A stretch of DNA of 64,000 nt from Dipteris shenzhenensis (Eukaryota; Polypodiophyta; Polypodiopsida; Gleicheniales). Every line of letters begins with the position of its first letter. Within the stretch, counting starts at the first letter, position 1. Positions 11,685 through 23,268 of this stretch are shown here, one piece after another. The notes under the pieces are model-generated. The model had not been told where the DNA came from. It worked only from the letters and a program-made list of their open reading frames with translations, and did not search any database. A program made the position numbers and the translations under genes. The stretch lies in NCBI GenBank assembly GCA_047967505.1, contig CM106541.1. The stretch is one strand, 5' to 3'.

Positions 11685-14600
11685 TTAAATAAGAGCATTT
11701 ACATCAACTGTTTCATCTTGAGCCAAGTCTAAGGCGCCAAGCAAGTCTATCTCCAACTCTATACCGAGTTGATCTCCTATATCATCATCGTACTCTAGCA
11801 TCGTACGTTCACCTAAAAGTATTTGATCATCTTCTTCAATTAAGCTTAAGTGTGGTGATCGATCTTGACGATTGTTGTCTTCCTCGTCAATATCGTGATC
11901 TCCATCCTCCTCCCGTGCGATGTCATTATGCGCATCTTCCTCTTGCCTCATATGGTGATCTACATCTTCTTCGCTAGATTCATCAATTGGATCCGGATTT
12001 GGTAGTGGCATCTCCATATCCACATCTCGATCTTCAAAAATCTGCTTACTTCGTGGTGCAACTTGGATCACGTACCACCATCTTGGATCAGAACGATCCG
12101 GATGAAAAACCACCTATATTGAAGATGAAAAATCACGTGCCAAATGTCGTCAATTATATATATATCAATGGACTTAAAAAACGAAAGCTTCGACTAATTG
12201 AATCATTAGTATGCACCTGCTCACAGTGCTCGGGAAGAACAAAAGTATCACTTTCATCGGTCCAATGTTTGGTGGAGTCTATTGCAAAGAGACCGCTACC
12301 ATCTTTTCTCACAGTTGCATGGGGACCGTTGTAAGTAGTTCTAAACCATTTTACATCAAGAATGAAAATAGTAAATCGTCTGAAATCAATTTCATAGATG
12401 TCGCGTATGGTTCCACAATAATCCAACTGTGAGGAGAGAAGATTGGTATCCGAAGCACTTGCTCGGCTATCTTGTGTGAAGTTAGCCATGACTCCACAAT
12501 CATACGTGACTCTCTTTGAATCGATGCGTTCTATGCGAAAATGTCGTCCATATGACCATAATGCACTGTACTTTTTGTACTGTAAAAGAGCATCATTAAA
12601 ACAATGAAGATGCACCTATTTTATAGCATATATTGCCACAAATAATTACTTAATTACATCAAGAGATAAGAAACTTACATGCACCATACATCCAGATGAT
12701 AACTCCCGCTCGCGCTCGTTTATTGTCTCTCCATCACGTTCGGCTTTACGTATAGCTAGTTGTAGCCAATCAAGTGACATGTGAGTAGGGAGAAGAGCCA
12801 GATCTCGTGGATATGGTTGTGATCGCCTATACATTACTCTGAATCTCGTCCTTGCATTTATTCTTTCTGCTTTGGCCACTTCATATCTCTCAATCCACTT
12901 CTGCATCTCAGGGCTATTGAGGATACAAAACTTATTGAATTTCTCCATTTGCTCTTCGCTCATCTTTCTTTCAATCCCTTTTCCTTGGGGGACCTCGCCA
13001 ATGATGCGATCATCATCCTTGTTGTGCCAAGCTTGCGGCATATCAGGATCCGTGGATGCAAGAAACTCTGTGATATATACTAATGACTCTTGCACAAGCC
13101 ATCCCTCTGCCATGCTTGCTTCTGGTCTTGCTCTTTGTCTTACAAACCCCTTTAAAGTTTTCATAAACCGCTCGAGAAAAAACATCCATCGATTATGAAC
13201 GGTACCTGCTATAGCCACCTCATCAACTATGTGCACAAGCAAGTGGACTTGAGTTGTCATAATGCTTGAGGGAAAGTGCTTCTCAAGCAAGCATACGGCT
13301 TCGATGGATTCCACCCTAGCCTTCTCGATGCTCGATATAGAGATCTCTTTTTGAGATATCCACCTATTTCACATGTCCATGCATATGTAAGATATTTGAG
13401 ATATCCACCTATTTCACATGTCCATGAAGAAAATACATAATGCGAATTGATAGTAAGCATACCTCACAATACCACAGATCTTGAATATAGCATTTCTAAC
13501 ATCTTCTTGTAAGCACCCTTTTATTGTAATTGGAAGGATGAACTATCAAAGCAACAATGAAATCATGTCAACAATATAACATAATAATAATTACGCTAAT
13601 GCATCACTATTATCGGTACACTAATTCTACTTAGAATACCTGTAAGACCTTGTGCCAATCATGGGACTTGAGGCCACTAAGCTTATTGTCCTTTGAAAAT
13701 GCTCCTTTCAAGCAACGCATGTACCCTGTCGGTGTTTGAAAAGAGGCAATGTCTGCCTTGATCGCTGCCTCCTCCCTCGTAGAGAGGATCCACGTTGCTT
13801 TCGGGAGGACAACTTTTCCTGAAGCATGCACTTGGGGCCACAAACGAGACATCCTATTCATAGCACGCAAGTCTTCTCGCACTCCTCTCGAGTCCTTGGA
13901 ACCAACCAAGTGTGCCCAAATGGTAGCCCCCACATTCTTAAAGATATGCATGGGATCCAAGAGATGATTGATTTGTAACTGACCCCAATAAGGAAGCTCG
14001 TGAAAGATCGATAGCCTCTTCATACCAGGAGGAGGTTCCTCTCCATTCTCCCTCCAAGCTTGAATCCAATCACTTGCTTTCAAATATGATGGTGGTGGAT
14101 CAAGCTGACCTCCACATGCGAGATGGTCGAGCGGAAGGTATCGAGCATGACCTTCATAAACATTTTTCCTCATGTGTTTGGAGTAGCGTGCAAGCGATTT
14201 CAGAGCGGGTCCACAAACAGGACAAGCATGGTACCCACTTGTAACAAGCCCTGCACGCGTGCATGAATATGTTAGTACAAGACATGCGTGCAAAAGAGAG
14301 TAAAAAAAGCATAATCCCTCATTGTACATGTAAAGACATAACCACGTACCTGCGCACTCTCCATATCCTGGGTAGTCATGCATGGTCCACATCAAGATAC
14401 CCCTGACGGAAATATCATTGGTATGCCTAGGAGCTCTGGAAATATCAAAGACCTGCACTCCTCTCCATAATATCTGTAACTCCTCTATCAAAGGTGCCAT
14501 GTACACGTCCATGTTTCTTGCCTTGTACTTTCCTGGCACAAGTAGTGCAAGCATGAGGTGTCCCTTTTTTATTGTTAGCCATGGTGGGATATTGTAATTC

Positions 14601-15748
14601 ACCACGACTATGGGCCATGTCGACCAAGATGTCGAGCGTAACCCGAAAGGATTCACGCCGTCCATGGCTAGCCCAAGATGTAAGTTGCGTGGCTCTCTCG
14701 CAAAGTCCGGCCACTGATTATCTATGTGCTTCCAAGCCGCACAATCTGCGGGAATCCTCAATGTGTGATCAGTGGACCGATGAGATGCATGCCATGTCAT
14801 CAACTCCGCTATGGATTTGCATCGAAACATGTGTTGTATTCTTGCAATGATGGGAAAGTGTCTTAAGACCTTTACCGGTATCCTCTCACCCTGCAAGTCA
14901 TCTCTATATCGTTGTTCCCCACACTTTGGACAACTAGCCAAATCTCCATGCTCACGACGAAAGAGAATACAATCATTACGGCAAGCATGGATGGTATCAT
15001 AATCCATACCCACCATTGTTAGCATCTTTTTCGCTTCATCTCTTGATGCGGGCATGGTATTTGGTGCAGGCAACATCTTTTGGAGCAACCTATGACAAAG
15101 ACACTATCCAAATGATGATTCTCAAAACAAACAATATCCAAATAATGAGTCAATCAAATTAATGCAAGGGCTAACCTCATTAAGGCCGAGACACTTGTAT
15201 CCGACCATCCATACTGTACTTGTAGATTCAAGATTGAGAGACAAGCACGTAGTTTAGACATCCTGGCACCCTCGTACAATTGTGTTGATTGCAACTCTCG
15301 CATTTTCACCTCAGACTCTGACATCACGTGTACGTGGGATGTAGTGCCCCTAAAAATGGAATCCATCATGTCGACCATACCCTCGTCGTCATCTGGGAGA
15401 CTATAGTCTTGTTGAAAGTGAGAAGGTATATGTGTACCCTCGTCACCCTCGTCATCCTGTCATAAGCTCATTCGTGTAAATAGAAGATCTTCTAATTTCG
15501 GGTATACAATAAGATTGCGAACTTAAATAGCTTTGACTTACCGATGATCCATCAACATGTGCAACACCAACGGGGGGTACTGGTTCCGGCTCCTCCCCAT
15601 ACATCCGCAAGTGGCGCATGATAATACGACGTTGATGTCGTACTTCTCGCTTGCAATGAGTGCAATGACAATATAACCTCTCCGTAAGCCACTTCGTGCT
15701 CCCGGGCGTTGGCGCATCATCGGATGAGCTTCCACTCGTCCCTTCCAT
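11685..15748 (-). CDS. TNPD-type CACTA transposase, element A (8 exons, 1143 aa inferred)
   Basis: Cut-and-paste transposase of the TNP2/Transposase_21 family. Exons inferred from GT-AG borders, all in phase: 15748-15542, 15456-15176, 15089-14350, 14250-13640, 13542-13463, 13363-12679, 12615-12217, 12113-11685. Exon 1 has a CHCTHCKREVRHQ zinc-like motif. Exon 3 has CPKCGEQRY and the core GLAMDGVNPFG and WTMHDYPGYGECAG. Exon 4 has SGYHACPVCG and NHLLDPMHIFKNV. The Asp residues of these core blocks are candidates for the catalytic triad. Exons 5-6 carry the DUF4218 region (FFLERFMKTLKGFVR), exon 7 DUF4216 (DFRRFTIFILDVKWFR), and exon 8 an acidic tail. Intron 3 (14251-14349, 99 bp) stays open in frame. 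No stop was found, so it may be functional. It is transcribed away from the TNPA-like gene. Confidence 0.88.
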
Positions 15749-15983
15749 CTACACTTATAAAACCAAAACATAAGCATGAAGAGGAGATGTACACAATTAT
15801 GAGCATAGCATGTTTAATTTGAGCTTCTCTTGAGGCTATATAAAAAGAATGACATCGCTATATAGTAAGGATTGAAACAAAAAATCCTATATAGTAAGGC
15901 TGTGTAGTAAGAGGAGATATTGACAATTATAGGCACAGCATGTTTGAGTCACAAGAGGCCTCATTAAAAAACAAACAGTAAGC

Positions 15984-16165
15984 GTCGCTATATAGCGACG
16001 CTCTGTTCCGTTGCTATATAGCGACGATTTTAATTGAAAGCGTCGCTATATAGCGACGTTTTCAATTAAAATCGTCGCTATATAGCGACGCTCTGTATAG
16101 CGACGTTTTCAATTAAAAAGGTCGCTATATAGCGACGAATAAGCGTCGCTATATAGCGACGCTGT
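15984..16165. promoter_or_regulatory. Internal palindrome array at the divergent promoter, element A
   Basis: Six near-complete copies of the same GTCGCTATATAGCGAC palindrome plus a partial one, about 240 bp upstream of the TNPD start codon and beside the leader of the TNPA-like gene. The same arrangement occurs in element D. I infer binding sites through which the TNPA-like protein controls both genes; no promoter elements beyond this were proved. Confidence 0.6.
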
Positions 16166-16199
16166 GGGTTAAAACCCGAAACGCCGAAACCCGCGGCGT

Positions 16200-16818
16200 T
16201 TTGCTCAAAGCTTTCCTAATCTCTAAACTAAGCTCTCCAAAATCTCCTTCCACCTATTTTCACTGACCTCCCATCTATTCCAAGCAACCTCCTACCCTAT
16301 TTCCCACTCCTCACCCTCCTCCTACCTCTTGTGCACCCTCTCTCTCCTTTTTCCCTCTTTGGTTTCCAGAAAGAAAGTTCTTCAAAAGGTGAGTTTTTTT
16401 CAACAATGTAGGTTGTTTGTTTGTTAGCTTTGGTTTTGTGAGTGTTTCTACTTGTATTGCTAAAGTTTTAAACTAGTTTTCATGCTTGATTAGAAAGGAT
16501 TCAAACAAAAAACGAAATTTCAAGAAAGAAAGAAAATTTCAAGAAAGAAAGAAAGAAACTCACCTCTTCTTTCTGTATTTCTCTTCCTTCTCTTCCTTCT
16601 CTTCTCCTCAATCTCCTCCTTTCCTTGTCTCCTCAATCTTCTCTTTCCTTGTCTCCTTTCAAGAAGTTGCTTTTGTGATCTCCTCTTTCCACTAACATCT
16701 TATTTGAAAAAATGGATTGTTTTCTCTCTTTTGTAGGGCCAGTCCACTACACCGAGCGGGACATAGTCTCTCTTTCGTGGGCCCAATCCACTACACCGAG
16801 CGGGACATACTTTTACAG
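16200..16818 (+). promoter_or_regulatory. Putative 5' leader exons of the TNPA-like gene, element A
   Basis: A CT-rich stretch ends with a good donor (AAAAG|GTGAG at 16388/16389). A second small exon is bounded by TTTGTAG|GG at 16737 and ACAG|GTAAGTGC at 16818. That exon holds a direct repeat of CACTACACCGAGCGGGACAT about 45 bp apart; element D has only one copy. The next acceptor is unknown and the minisatellite would be intronic. Confidence 0.45.
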
Positions 16819-17049
16819 GTAAGTGCTTCCTCTTCTTTCCATTTAAGCTTTTTGTTATTTGCATTTGCCTGCAGCTAGCGCCTTAAGCGCTAGCTGCAGT
16901 GATGGGCGTAGGAACCCTCTCTTCCCCCTTCTCTTTTTCTCATTTCCCCCTTCTCTTTTTTCCCTCTTCTCTTATTCTCTCTTTCCCCCTCTCTCTTTTC
17001 CCTTCTCTCTTTCCTTTCCCCCTTATTCTCTATTTCCGCATCCCTCTTA

Positions 17050-20000
17050 TTCTCTTATGCTTATGCTTCTCTCATTCCGCATAAGCTCCTCCTCTATTTC
17101 CGCATCCCTCTATGTCCATGAGCTTATGCGTAAGTTTCCGCAAGAGCTTATGCGGAAATAGAGAATGAGAGAAGCATATGCTTCTCTCATTCTCTCTTTC
17201 CGCATAAGCTCCTTCTCTCATTCCGCATAAGCTCCTTCTCTATTTCCGCATGAGCATAAGCATGAGCTTATGCTTATGCTTATGCTTATGCTTATGCATA
17301 AGCATAAGCATAAGCTCATGCTTATGCTCATTCATCCGCAAGCATAAGCATGAGCATAAGCATGAGCTTATGCTTATGCTTATGCATAAGCATAAGCATA
17401 AGCTCATGCTTATGCTCATTCATGAGCATGAGCTTATGCGTAAGTTTCCGCAAGAGCTTATGCGGAAATAGAGAATGAGAGAAGCATATGCTTCTCTCAT
17501 TCTCTTTTTCCGCATAAGCTCCTTCTCTCATTCCGCATAAGCTCCTTCTCTATTTCCGCATGAGCATAAGCTCATGCTTATGCTCATTCTTCATGCTTAT
17601 GCTCATTCATGTCCATGAGCTTATGCGTAAGTTTTCGCAAGAGCTTATGCGGAAATAGAGAATGAGAGAAGCATATGCTTCTCTCATTCTCTTTTTCCGC
17701 ATAAGCTCCTTCTCTTATTCCGCATGCAAGTTTCCGCAAGTTTCCGCATGAGCTCCTTCTCTTATTCCGCATAAGCTCCTTCTCTCATTCCGCATAAGCT
17801 CCTTCTCTCATTCCGCATGAGCATAAGCATGAGCTTATGCTTATGCTTATGCTTATGCTTATGCATAAGCATAAGCATAAGCTCATGCTTATGCTCATTC
17901 ATCCGCAAGAGCTTATGCGTAAGTTTCCGCAAGAGCTTATGCGGAAATAGAGAATGAGAGAAGCATATGCTTCTCTCATTCTCTTATTCCGCATAAGCTC
18001 CTTCTCTCATTCCGCATAAGCTCCTTCTCTATTTCCGCATGAGCATAAGCATGAGCTTATGCTTATGCTTATGCTTATGCTTACGCATAAGCATAAGCAT
18101 AAGCTCATGCTTATGCTCATTCTTCGCATGAGCTTATGCGTAAGTTTCTGCAAGAGCTTATACGGAAATAGAGAATGAGAGAAGCATATGCTTCTCTCAT
18201 TCTCTTTTTCCGCATAAGCTCCTTCTCTCATTCCGCTTAAGCTCCTTCTCTATTTCCGCATGAGCATAAGCATGAGCTTATGCTTATGCTTATGCTTATG
18301 CTTATGCATAAGCATAAGCATAAGCTCATGCTTATGCTCATTCATCCGCAAGCATAAGCATGAGCATAAGCATGAGCTTATGCTTATGCTTATGCATAAG
18401 CATAAGCATAAGCTCATGCTTATGCTCATTCATGAGCATGAGCTTATGCGTAAGTTTCCGCAAGAGCTTATGCGGAAATAGAGAATGAGAGAAGCATATG
18501 CTTCTCTCATTCTCTTTTTCCGCATAAGCTCCTTCTCTCATTCCGCATAAGCTCCTTCTCTATTTCCGCATGAGCATAAGCATGAGCTTATGCTTATGCT
18601 TATGCTCATGCATGAGCATAAGCATGAGCTATGCTTATGCTTATGCTTATGCTCATGCATAAGCATAAGCATAAGCTCATGCTTATGCTCATTCTTCATG
18701 CTTATGCTCATTCATGTCCATGAGCTTATGCGTAAGTTTCCGCAAGAGCTTATGCGGAAATAGAGAATGAGAGAAGCATATGCTTCTCTCATTCTCTTTT
18801 TCCGCATAAGCTCCTTCTCTTATTCCGCATGCAAGTTTCCGCAAGTTTCCGCATGAGCTCCTTCTCTTATTCCGCATAAGCTCCTTCTCTCATTCCGCAT
18901 AAGCTCCTTCTCTATTTCCGCATGAGCATAAGCATGAGCTTATGCTTATGCTTATGCTTATGCTTATGCATAAGCATAAGCATAAGCTCATGCTTATGCT
19001 CATTCATCCGCAAGAGCTTATGCGTAAGTTTCCGCAAGAGCTTATCCGCAAGTTTCCGCAAGTGCTCCTTCTCTTTTTCCGCATAAGCTCCTCCTCTATT
19101 TCCGCATGAGCATAAGCATGAGCTTATGCTTATGCTTATGCATAAGCATAAGCATAAGCTCATGCTTATGCTCATTCATGAGCATGAGCTTATGCGTAAG
19201 TTTCCGCAAGAGCTTATGCGGAAATAGAGAATGAGAGAAGCATATGCTTCTCTCATTCTCTTTTTCCGCATAAGCTCCTTCTCTCATTCCGCATAAGCAT
19301 AAGCATGAGCTCCTTCTCTCCTTCTCTCCGCATAAGCTCCTCTCATTCCGCATAAGCATAAGCTCCTTCTCTCCTTCTCTTATCCGCAAGTTTCCGCAAG
19401 TGCTCCTTCTCTTTTTCCGCATAAGCTCCCTCTCTTTTTCCGCATGAGCATAAGCATGAGCTTATGCTTATGCTTATGCTTATGCATAAGCATAAGCATA
19501 AGCTCATGCTTATGCTCATTCTTCATGCTTATGCTCATTCATGTCCATGAGCTTATGCGTAAGTTTCCGCAAGAGCTTATGCGGAAATAGAGAATGAGAG
19601 AAGCATATGCTTCTCTCATTCTCTTTTTCCGCATAAGCTCCTTCTCTCATTCCGCATAAGCATAAGCATGAGCTCCTTCTCTCCTTCTCTCCGCATAAGC
19701 TCCTTCTCTCATTCCGCATAAGCATAAGCATAAGCATAAGCTCCTTCTCTCCTTCTCTTATCCGCAAGTTTCCGCAAGTGCTCCTTCTCTTTTTCCGCAT
19801 AAGCTCCCTCTCTTTTTCCGCATGAGCATAAGCATGAGCTTATGCTTATGCTTATGCTTATGCATAAGCATAAGCATAAGCTCATGCTTATGCTCATTCT
19901 TCATGCTTATGCTCATTCATGTCCATGAGCTTATGCGTAAGTTTCCGCAAGAGCTTATGCGGAAATAGAGAATGAGAGAAGCATATGCTTCTCTCATTCT

Positions 20001-20135
20001 CTTTTTCCGCATAAGCTCCTTCTCTTATTCCGCATGCAAGTTTCCGCAAGTTTTCGCATGAGCTCCTTCTCTTATTCCGCATAAGCTCCTTCTCTCATTC
20101 CGCATAAGCTCCTTCTCTATTTCCGCATGAGCATA
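17050..20135. repeat. Palindrome-rich minisatellite inside element A (about 3.1 kb)
   Basis: Built of three modules: runs of GCTTAT/ATAAGC that switch direction to form inverted repeats, a 34 bp perfect palindrome centred on GAAGCATATGCTTC (for example 17161-17194) that extends to about 64 bp with one mismatch, and CT-rich links of the type TTCCGCATAAGCTCCTTCTC. Higher-order copies are visible: 17250-17471 equals 18260-18481, and 17584-17772 recurs at 18689 and 19894. Open frames here (poly-His/Lys/Leu/Met) are artefacts of the repeat. Confidence 0.9.
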
Positions 20136-20361
20136 AGCTCCTTCTCCTTCTCTTTCCCTTTCTCTCATTCTCTATTTCCTCGTTCTCATTCTTTTCTTTC
20201 CTTTACATCTTCTTTCCCTCTTATCTTTCCCTCTTCTTTCCCTCTTTCCTTTCCCTCTTCTTTCCTTTCCCTCTTCTTTCTTCTTGCCTATGCCTATGCC
20301 TATGAGAATGCTCATGTTTGTTTATTTGTTTTCTGTTTTCGTGTTTGTGTCTATGTTAGAC

Positions 20362-21937
20362 ATGGGATCACGTCGCTCATCGGACGAGTACGGACAGCCT
20401 CGCAGGAGGAGAGCTCACGATCTATATGCTCCAGAGGACTTTGATTCCTCTCAGGCGACTACCCCGAGGACTACCCCTGGTCCGACTCCTCTCGGTCCTA
20501 GCACTGTGACTACCCCTGGTCCGACCCCTCTTCCACGTAGCACTGCGACTACCCCTCAGGGGACTCCTTTGCTAGCCGCGCATGGCTTTGTTGGGACTCC
20601 CGACGAGTTTGTAGCGCAGATGAGCGATGAGGAGGGAGCGAGATTCTTCTCTCTGCTCTCTCAGAGGACCTCCGCAATTCCTTCCCCTACACCGACGGGT
20701 GGACGTATAGCCCAGCCATCCCCTCGCGCCCCTTCGACCGCGGGATCATCACCTGCGCATGCCTCCCGCAAGGGAAGGAAGAGTAGGATGGGCGGCTCAT
20801 GTTGTGCTGACTCAGGAGATGTAGACGAGTCAGCACACTCACGCTCCTTTAGGTCTCCACTTGGTCCGGAGACACAGTATCAGTCAGGTCCCTTTCCCTC
20901 TCCTACTCCCACAGCTACTCCTCGATCCGGAAGCGGTCGCGCAGCTTCCACTCCTTCAGACTCTGCTACCGTCAGTCCCCCTTACTCATCAGGGGATCTC
21001 TCCTATCAAATCACATCTGCCGGAGAGATAATAGAAGACAAAAAGGGCAAAGCAGTGATGGCCGCCATGAGGCGGTTGATGAGTCATCACTTCAAGAGCG
21101 GCATAAATATCGATTGGCGGTATCAAGATGGCCAAAAGAAGCAGGCGGTGATCGATGAGTTAAAACTCAGATTTCCTAATCCGCCAAATGTGGAGTTTAA
21201 TAACAGTTATATGCTCGAGCGCATGGGTTTGGTCCTAAAGCATCGCAGATCAACCATGCGTACTTCCATTACAAAGGGGTTGTCTAAACCCAGCTGGGCA
21301 GACAAAGCTGATTGGAAGTTCTTGAAGAAGCAGAATAGGGACGATCCTGAAATGTTCGAGGGTCAGAGGAGGGCTGCGAAGAGACGGCTGGATGTCGTAG
21401 GTACTTCGCACTTTGGTGCAGGTGGACGGTATGCGTTCGAGGCAACCGTGGTAAGTTTACTTCTTTCCATTTAATGTATTGTTCTATTTGTTTTACTTAC
21501 ATATTACATGCACTTTAGCTAACTCTAACTCTCGTAAATTGGATCCACAGCAAGCTGCGATGGGTCGTCTTCCTACGGATGCAGAGACGCGGCGCGCATT
21601 TCGGATAGGAACCAAGCCGTGGTTCATTGAGCAAGAGGCAATGGGAGCGACAGTCGATTGGGCTGAGGTGGCTGCTCGCACGGTATAAGTTTACTCCTGC
21701 TTGTAATCTCACTTTTTAATTTAAGTTCCAATCTAATTTTCGATTTATATGGTTCAGTCTCAGGGTCAAAGCTCAAGCGTCCCATCATCAGAGACGAGCG
21801 ATCAACAGGGGCAAGGATCGGACGCAGGTGCCGATGACGAAGGAGAAGACGCAGGTGTCGGGGACGAGGGAGAAGATGCAGGTGCCGAGGACCAGGGAAC
21901 AGCCCAACAAGACGATTCGGATTCGGATTCGGATTAG
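20362..21937 (+). CDS. TNPA-like CACTA protein (Transposase_24 family), element A (3 exons, 466 aa)
   Basis: Second transposon protein, expected to bind subterminal repeats and help synapsis. Exons: 20362-21450, 21551-21682, 21758-21937, with GT-AG borders and matching phases. The start MGSRRSSDEYGQPRRR is chosen because element D keeps this ATG but has a stop just upstream. Residues 1-220 are low-complexity, rich in Thr, Pro and Ser (TTPGPTPL repeats). The conserved part begins near YQITSAGEI and contains IDWRYQDGQKKQAVIDELKL, RRSTMRTSITKGLSKPSW and FGAGGRYAFEA, which fits plant transposase Ptta/En/Spm. The C-terminus is an acidic repeat (DEGEDAG) ending DSDSDSD. No stop was seen. Confidence 0.87.
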
Positions 21938-22138
21938 TAGTGGTAGTAGCATTTTTCATATCCGCTCGTTAGAGCCATTTTGTATCACCCTTTCACAGGG
22001 TAATTTTGTTTCAAACACAGTTGTATATGTATATGCATTTCTTCCTCATCGTTCACAAGAACAATTTTGTATCACCCTGCAAGCAAGGGAAATTTTGTTA
22101 TAAAAAACTTTCTTTTGTAATTACAAAAAAAAAAAAAA

Positions 22139-22191
22139 GGTTAGTGGGGCTAAACAGGGCTTCCTTTTGGCCCTGTTTAGCCCCACTAACC
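22139..22191. repeat. Perfect 22 bp-arm hairpin at the 3' side of the TNPA-like gene, element A
   Basis: Arms 22139-22160 and 22170-22191 are exact inverted repeats (core GGGGCTAAACAGGGC) around the 9 nt loop TTCCTTTTG. A run of 14 A precedes and a run of 8 T follows, so the pairing could extend further. It lies between the TNPA-like 3' region and the right subterminal array. It could aid transcript termination or be a small foldback insertion. Confidence 0.9.
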
Positions 22192-22211
22192 ATTTTTTTT
22201 ACCTTCTGTTA

Positions 22212-22372
22212 ATCGTCGCTATATAGCGACGTTTACCAGTGTCGCTATATAGCGACGATTAACAGAGTCGCTATATAGCGACGTTTTTATCGTCGCTATA
22301 TAGCGACGTTTACATCGTCGCTATATAGCGACGATTAACAGCGTCGCTATATAGCGACGGTTTATAGCGACG
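22212..22372. repeat. Right subterminal palindrome array, element A
   Basis: Six copies of GTCGCTATATAGCGAC separated by short AT-rich spacers such as GTTTACCAGT and GATTAACAG. It mirrors the left array and presumably binds the TNPA-like protein. Confidence 0.85.
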
Positions 22373-22439
22373 CTCCTTTTCCGACGATTTTAACGACTTT
22401 TATAGCGACCTTTGCGCCCGTGAAAAAAAAAATTTTTAA

Positions 22440-22489
22440 TGTAAAAAGCGTCGGTATTTCCATCGGAAAATGGCCTATGCCTTGTAGTG
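22440..22489. repeat. Right terminal sequence of element A
   Basis: The reverse complement reads CACTACAAGGCATAGGCCAT and matches both ends of element D. The left end of A (CACTACTACACACGCATCCT) shares only the first six bases with it. Confidence 0.85.
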
Positions 22490-22492
22490 TCT

Positions 22493-23268
22493 ACCATCCA
22501 CCACGACCTCTTTGGCTCCCCCTACCTCTAAGGTTACCACGTCCTCCATAGGATTGGTTTTCTTGAATTTGTTGCATATTTTGATTTTTGCCACGGCCTT
22601 CAGATCGGCCTGCTCTACCTCTGCCTCTACCCGTTCCAGCATTTGAGTAGAAGACAGTTTCTTTTGAAGTTCCTCCTGAGAAAGATGCACCACCATTTCT
22701 CTACTCTTCAGAAATTAGAAGAGCAATCAACTCCTCAAAGTCAGGAAATTTTTCACGGATGGCAATGGATGTCCGGAACTGTGCATAATCCTTTCCTAGA
22801 CATTCAAGGTCACAGAAACTAAATCATCATCTTCCACTGGTGACCCAATGGAAGAAAGTGCATCTGCAATCTTCTTCACCTTCATGTGGTAGTCATTGAT
22901 GCTCATATTTTCTCTCTGCACATTATGCAACTCCCGCTTGAGCTGCATTTTCATGGCTTGCATATTTGTGCTGTACATTTTATGCCTCCTTCGACGTGCT
23001 TGCATCCTGAATATGCACAATCATAGAAATTGAAATACTAATAGATAGCCAGTACATAACTTTTCTGGCTCTCTCATGCCATCCTTTAAATGCCTGCAAC
23101 TCCTATTGATTGGAAACATTAGGAATAACTGGTTCTTGTTCAGCTCCAGTAATGAACTCCCAATAGCCTTTTCCCTTAAGGAATTTCATCATTCTAAACT
23201 TCCATGCTTGGAAGTTATTCTTGTCAAGCTTTTCAGTGACTATCTATGAAAGATCATCAGATGCCATT
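22493..23268 (-). pseudogene. Copia-3 gag remnant
   Basis: Starts at minus-strand ATG 23268 (MASDDLS then a stop, IVTEKLDKNNFQAWKFRM), a copia Gag N-terminus. Further stops or shifts occur near 23100 and 22800-22700. HNVQRENMSINDYHMKVKKI (about 22880-22940) and a Gly/Arg-rich stretch follow, up to the element A junction at 22492. Gag continues on the far side of element A with the CCHC knuckle at about 11195. It is inactive. Confidence 0.75.

Larger units (their letters stand above)
11246..22489. mobile_element. CACTA element A (11,244 bp), candidate autonomous
   Basis: Starts CACTAC and ends GTAGTG with a perfect TCT duplication, inserted in copia gag. It carries two divergent genes: TNPD-type transposase on the minus strand (15748-11685) and a TNPA-like protein on the plus strand (20362-21937). 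Arrays of the palindrome GTCGCTATATAGCGAC lie at both ends and again between the genes, and a 3.1 kb minisatellite also lies between them. Both genes reconstruct without premature stops. Its left tip differs from its right tip beyond the first six bases, which is unusual. Element D is a deleted relative. Confidence 0.92.

Noticed and set aside
15984-16165. Regularly spaced palindromic repeats that might suggest a CRISPR array
   Set aside because: Spacers are short and similar, the repeat is a full palindrome, there are no cas genes, and the context is a plant transposon.
17250-20082. Repeated open frames of 60-110 codons rich in His, Lys, Leu, Met or Ser, Cys
   Set aside because: They are translations of the GCTTAT/ATAAGC minisatellite, appear on both strands and follow the repeat unit.
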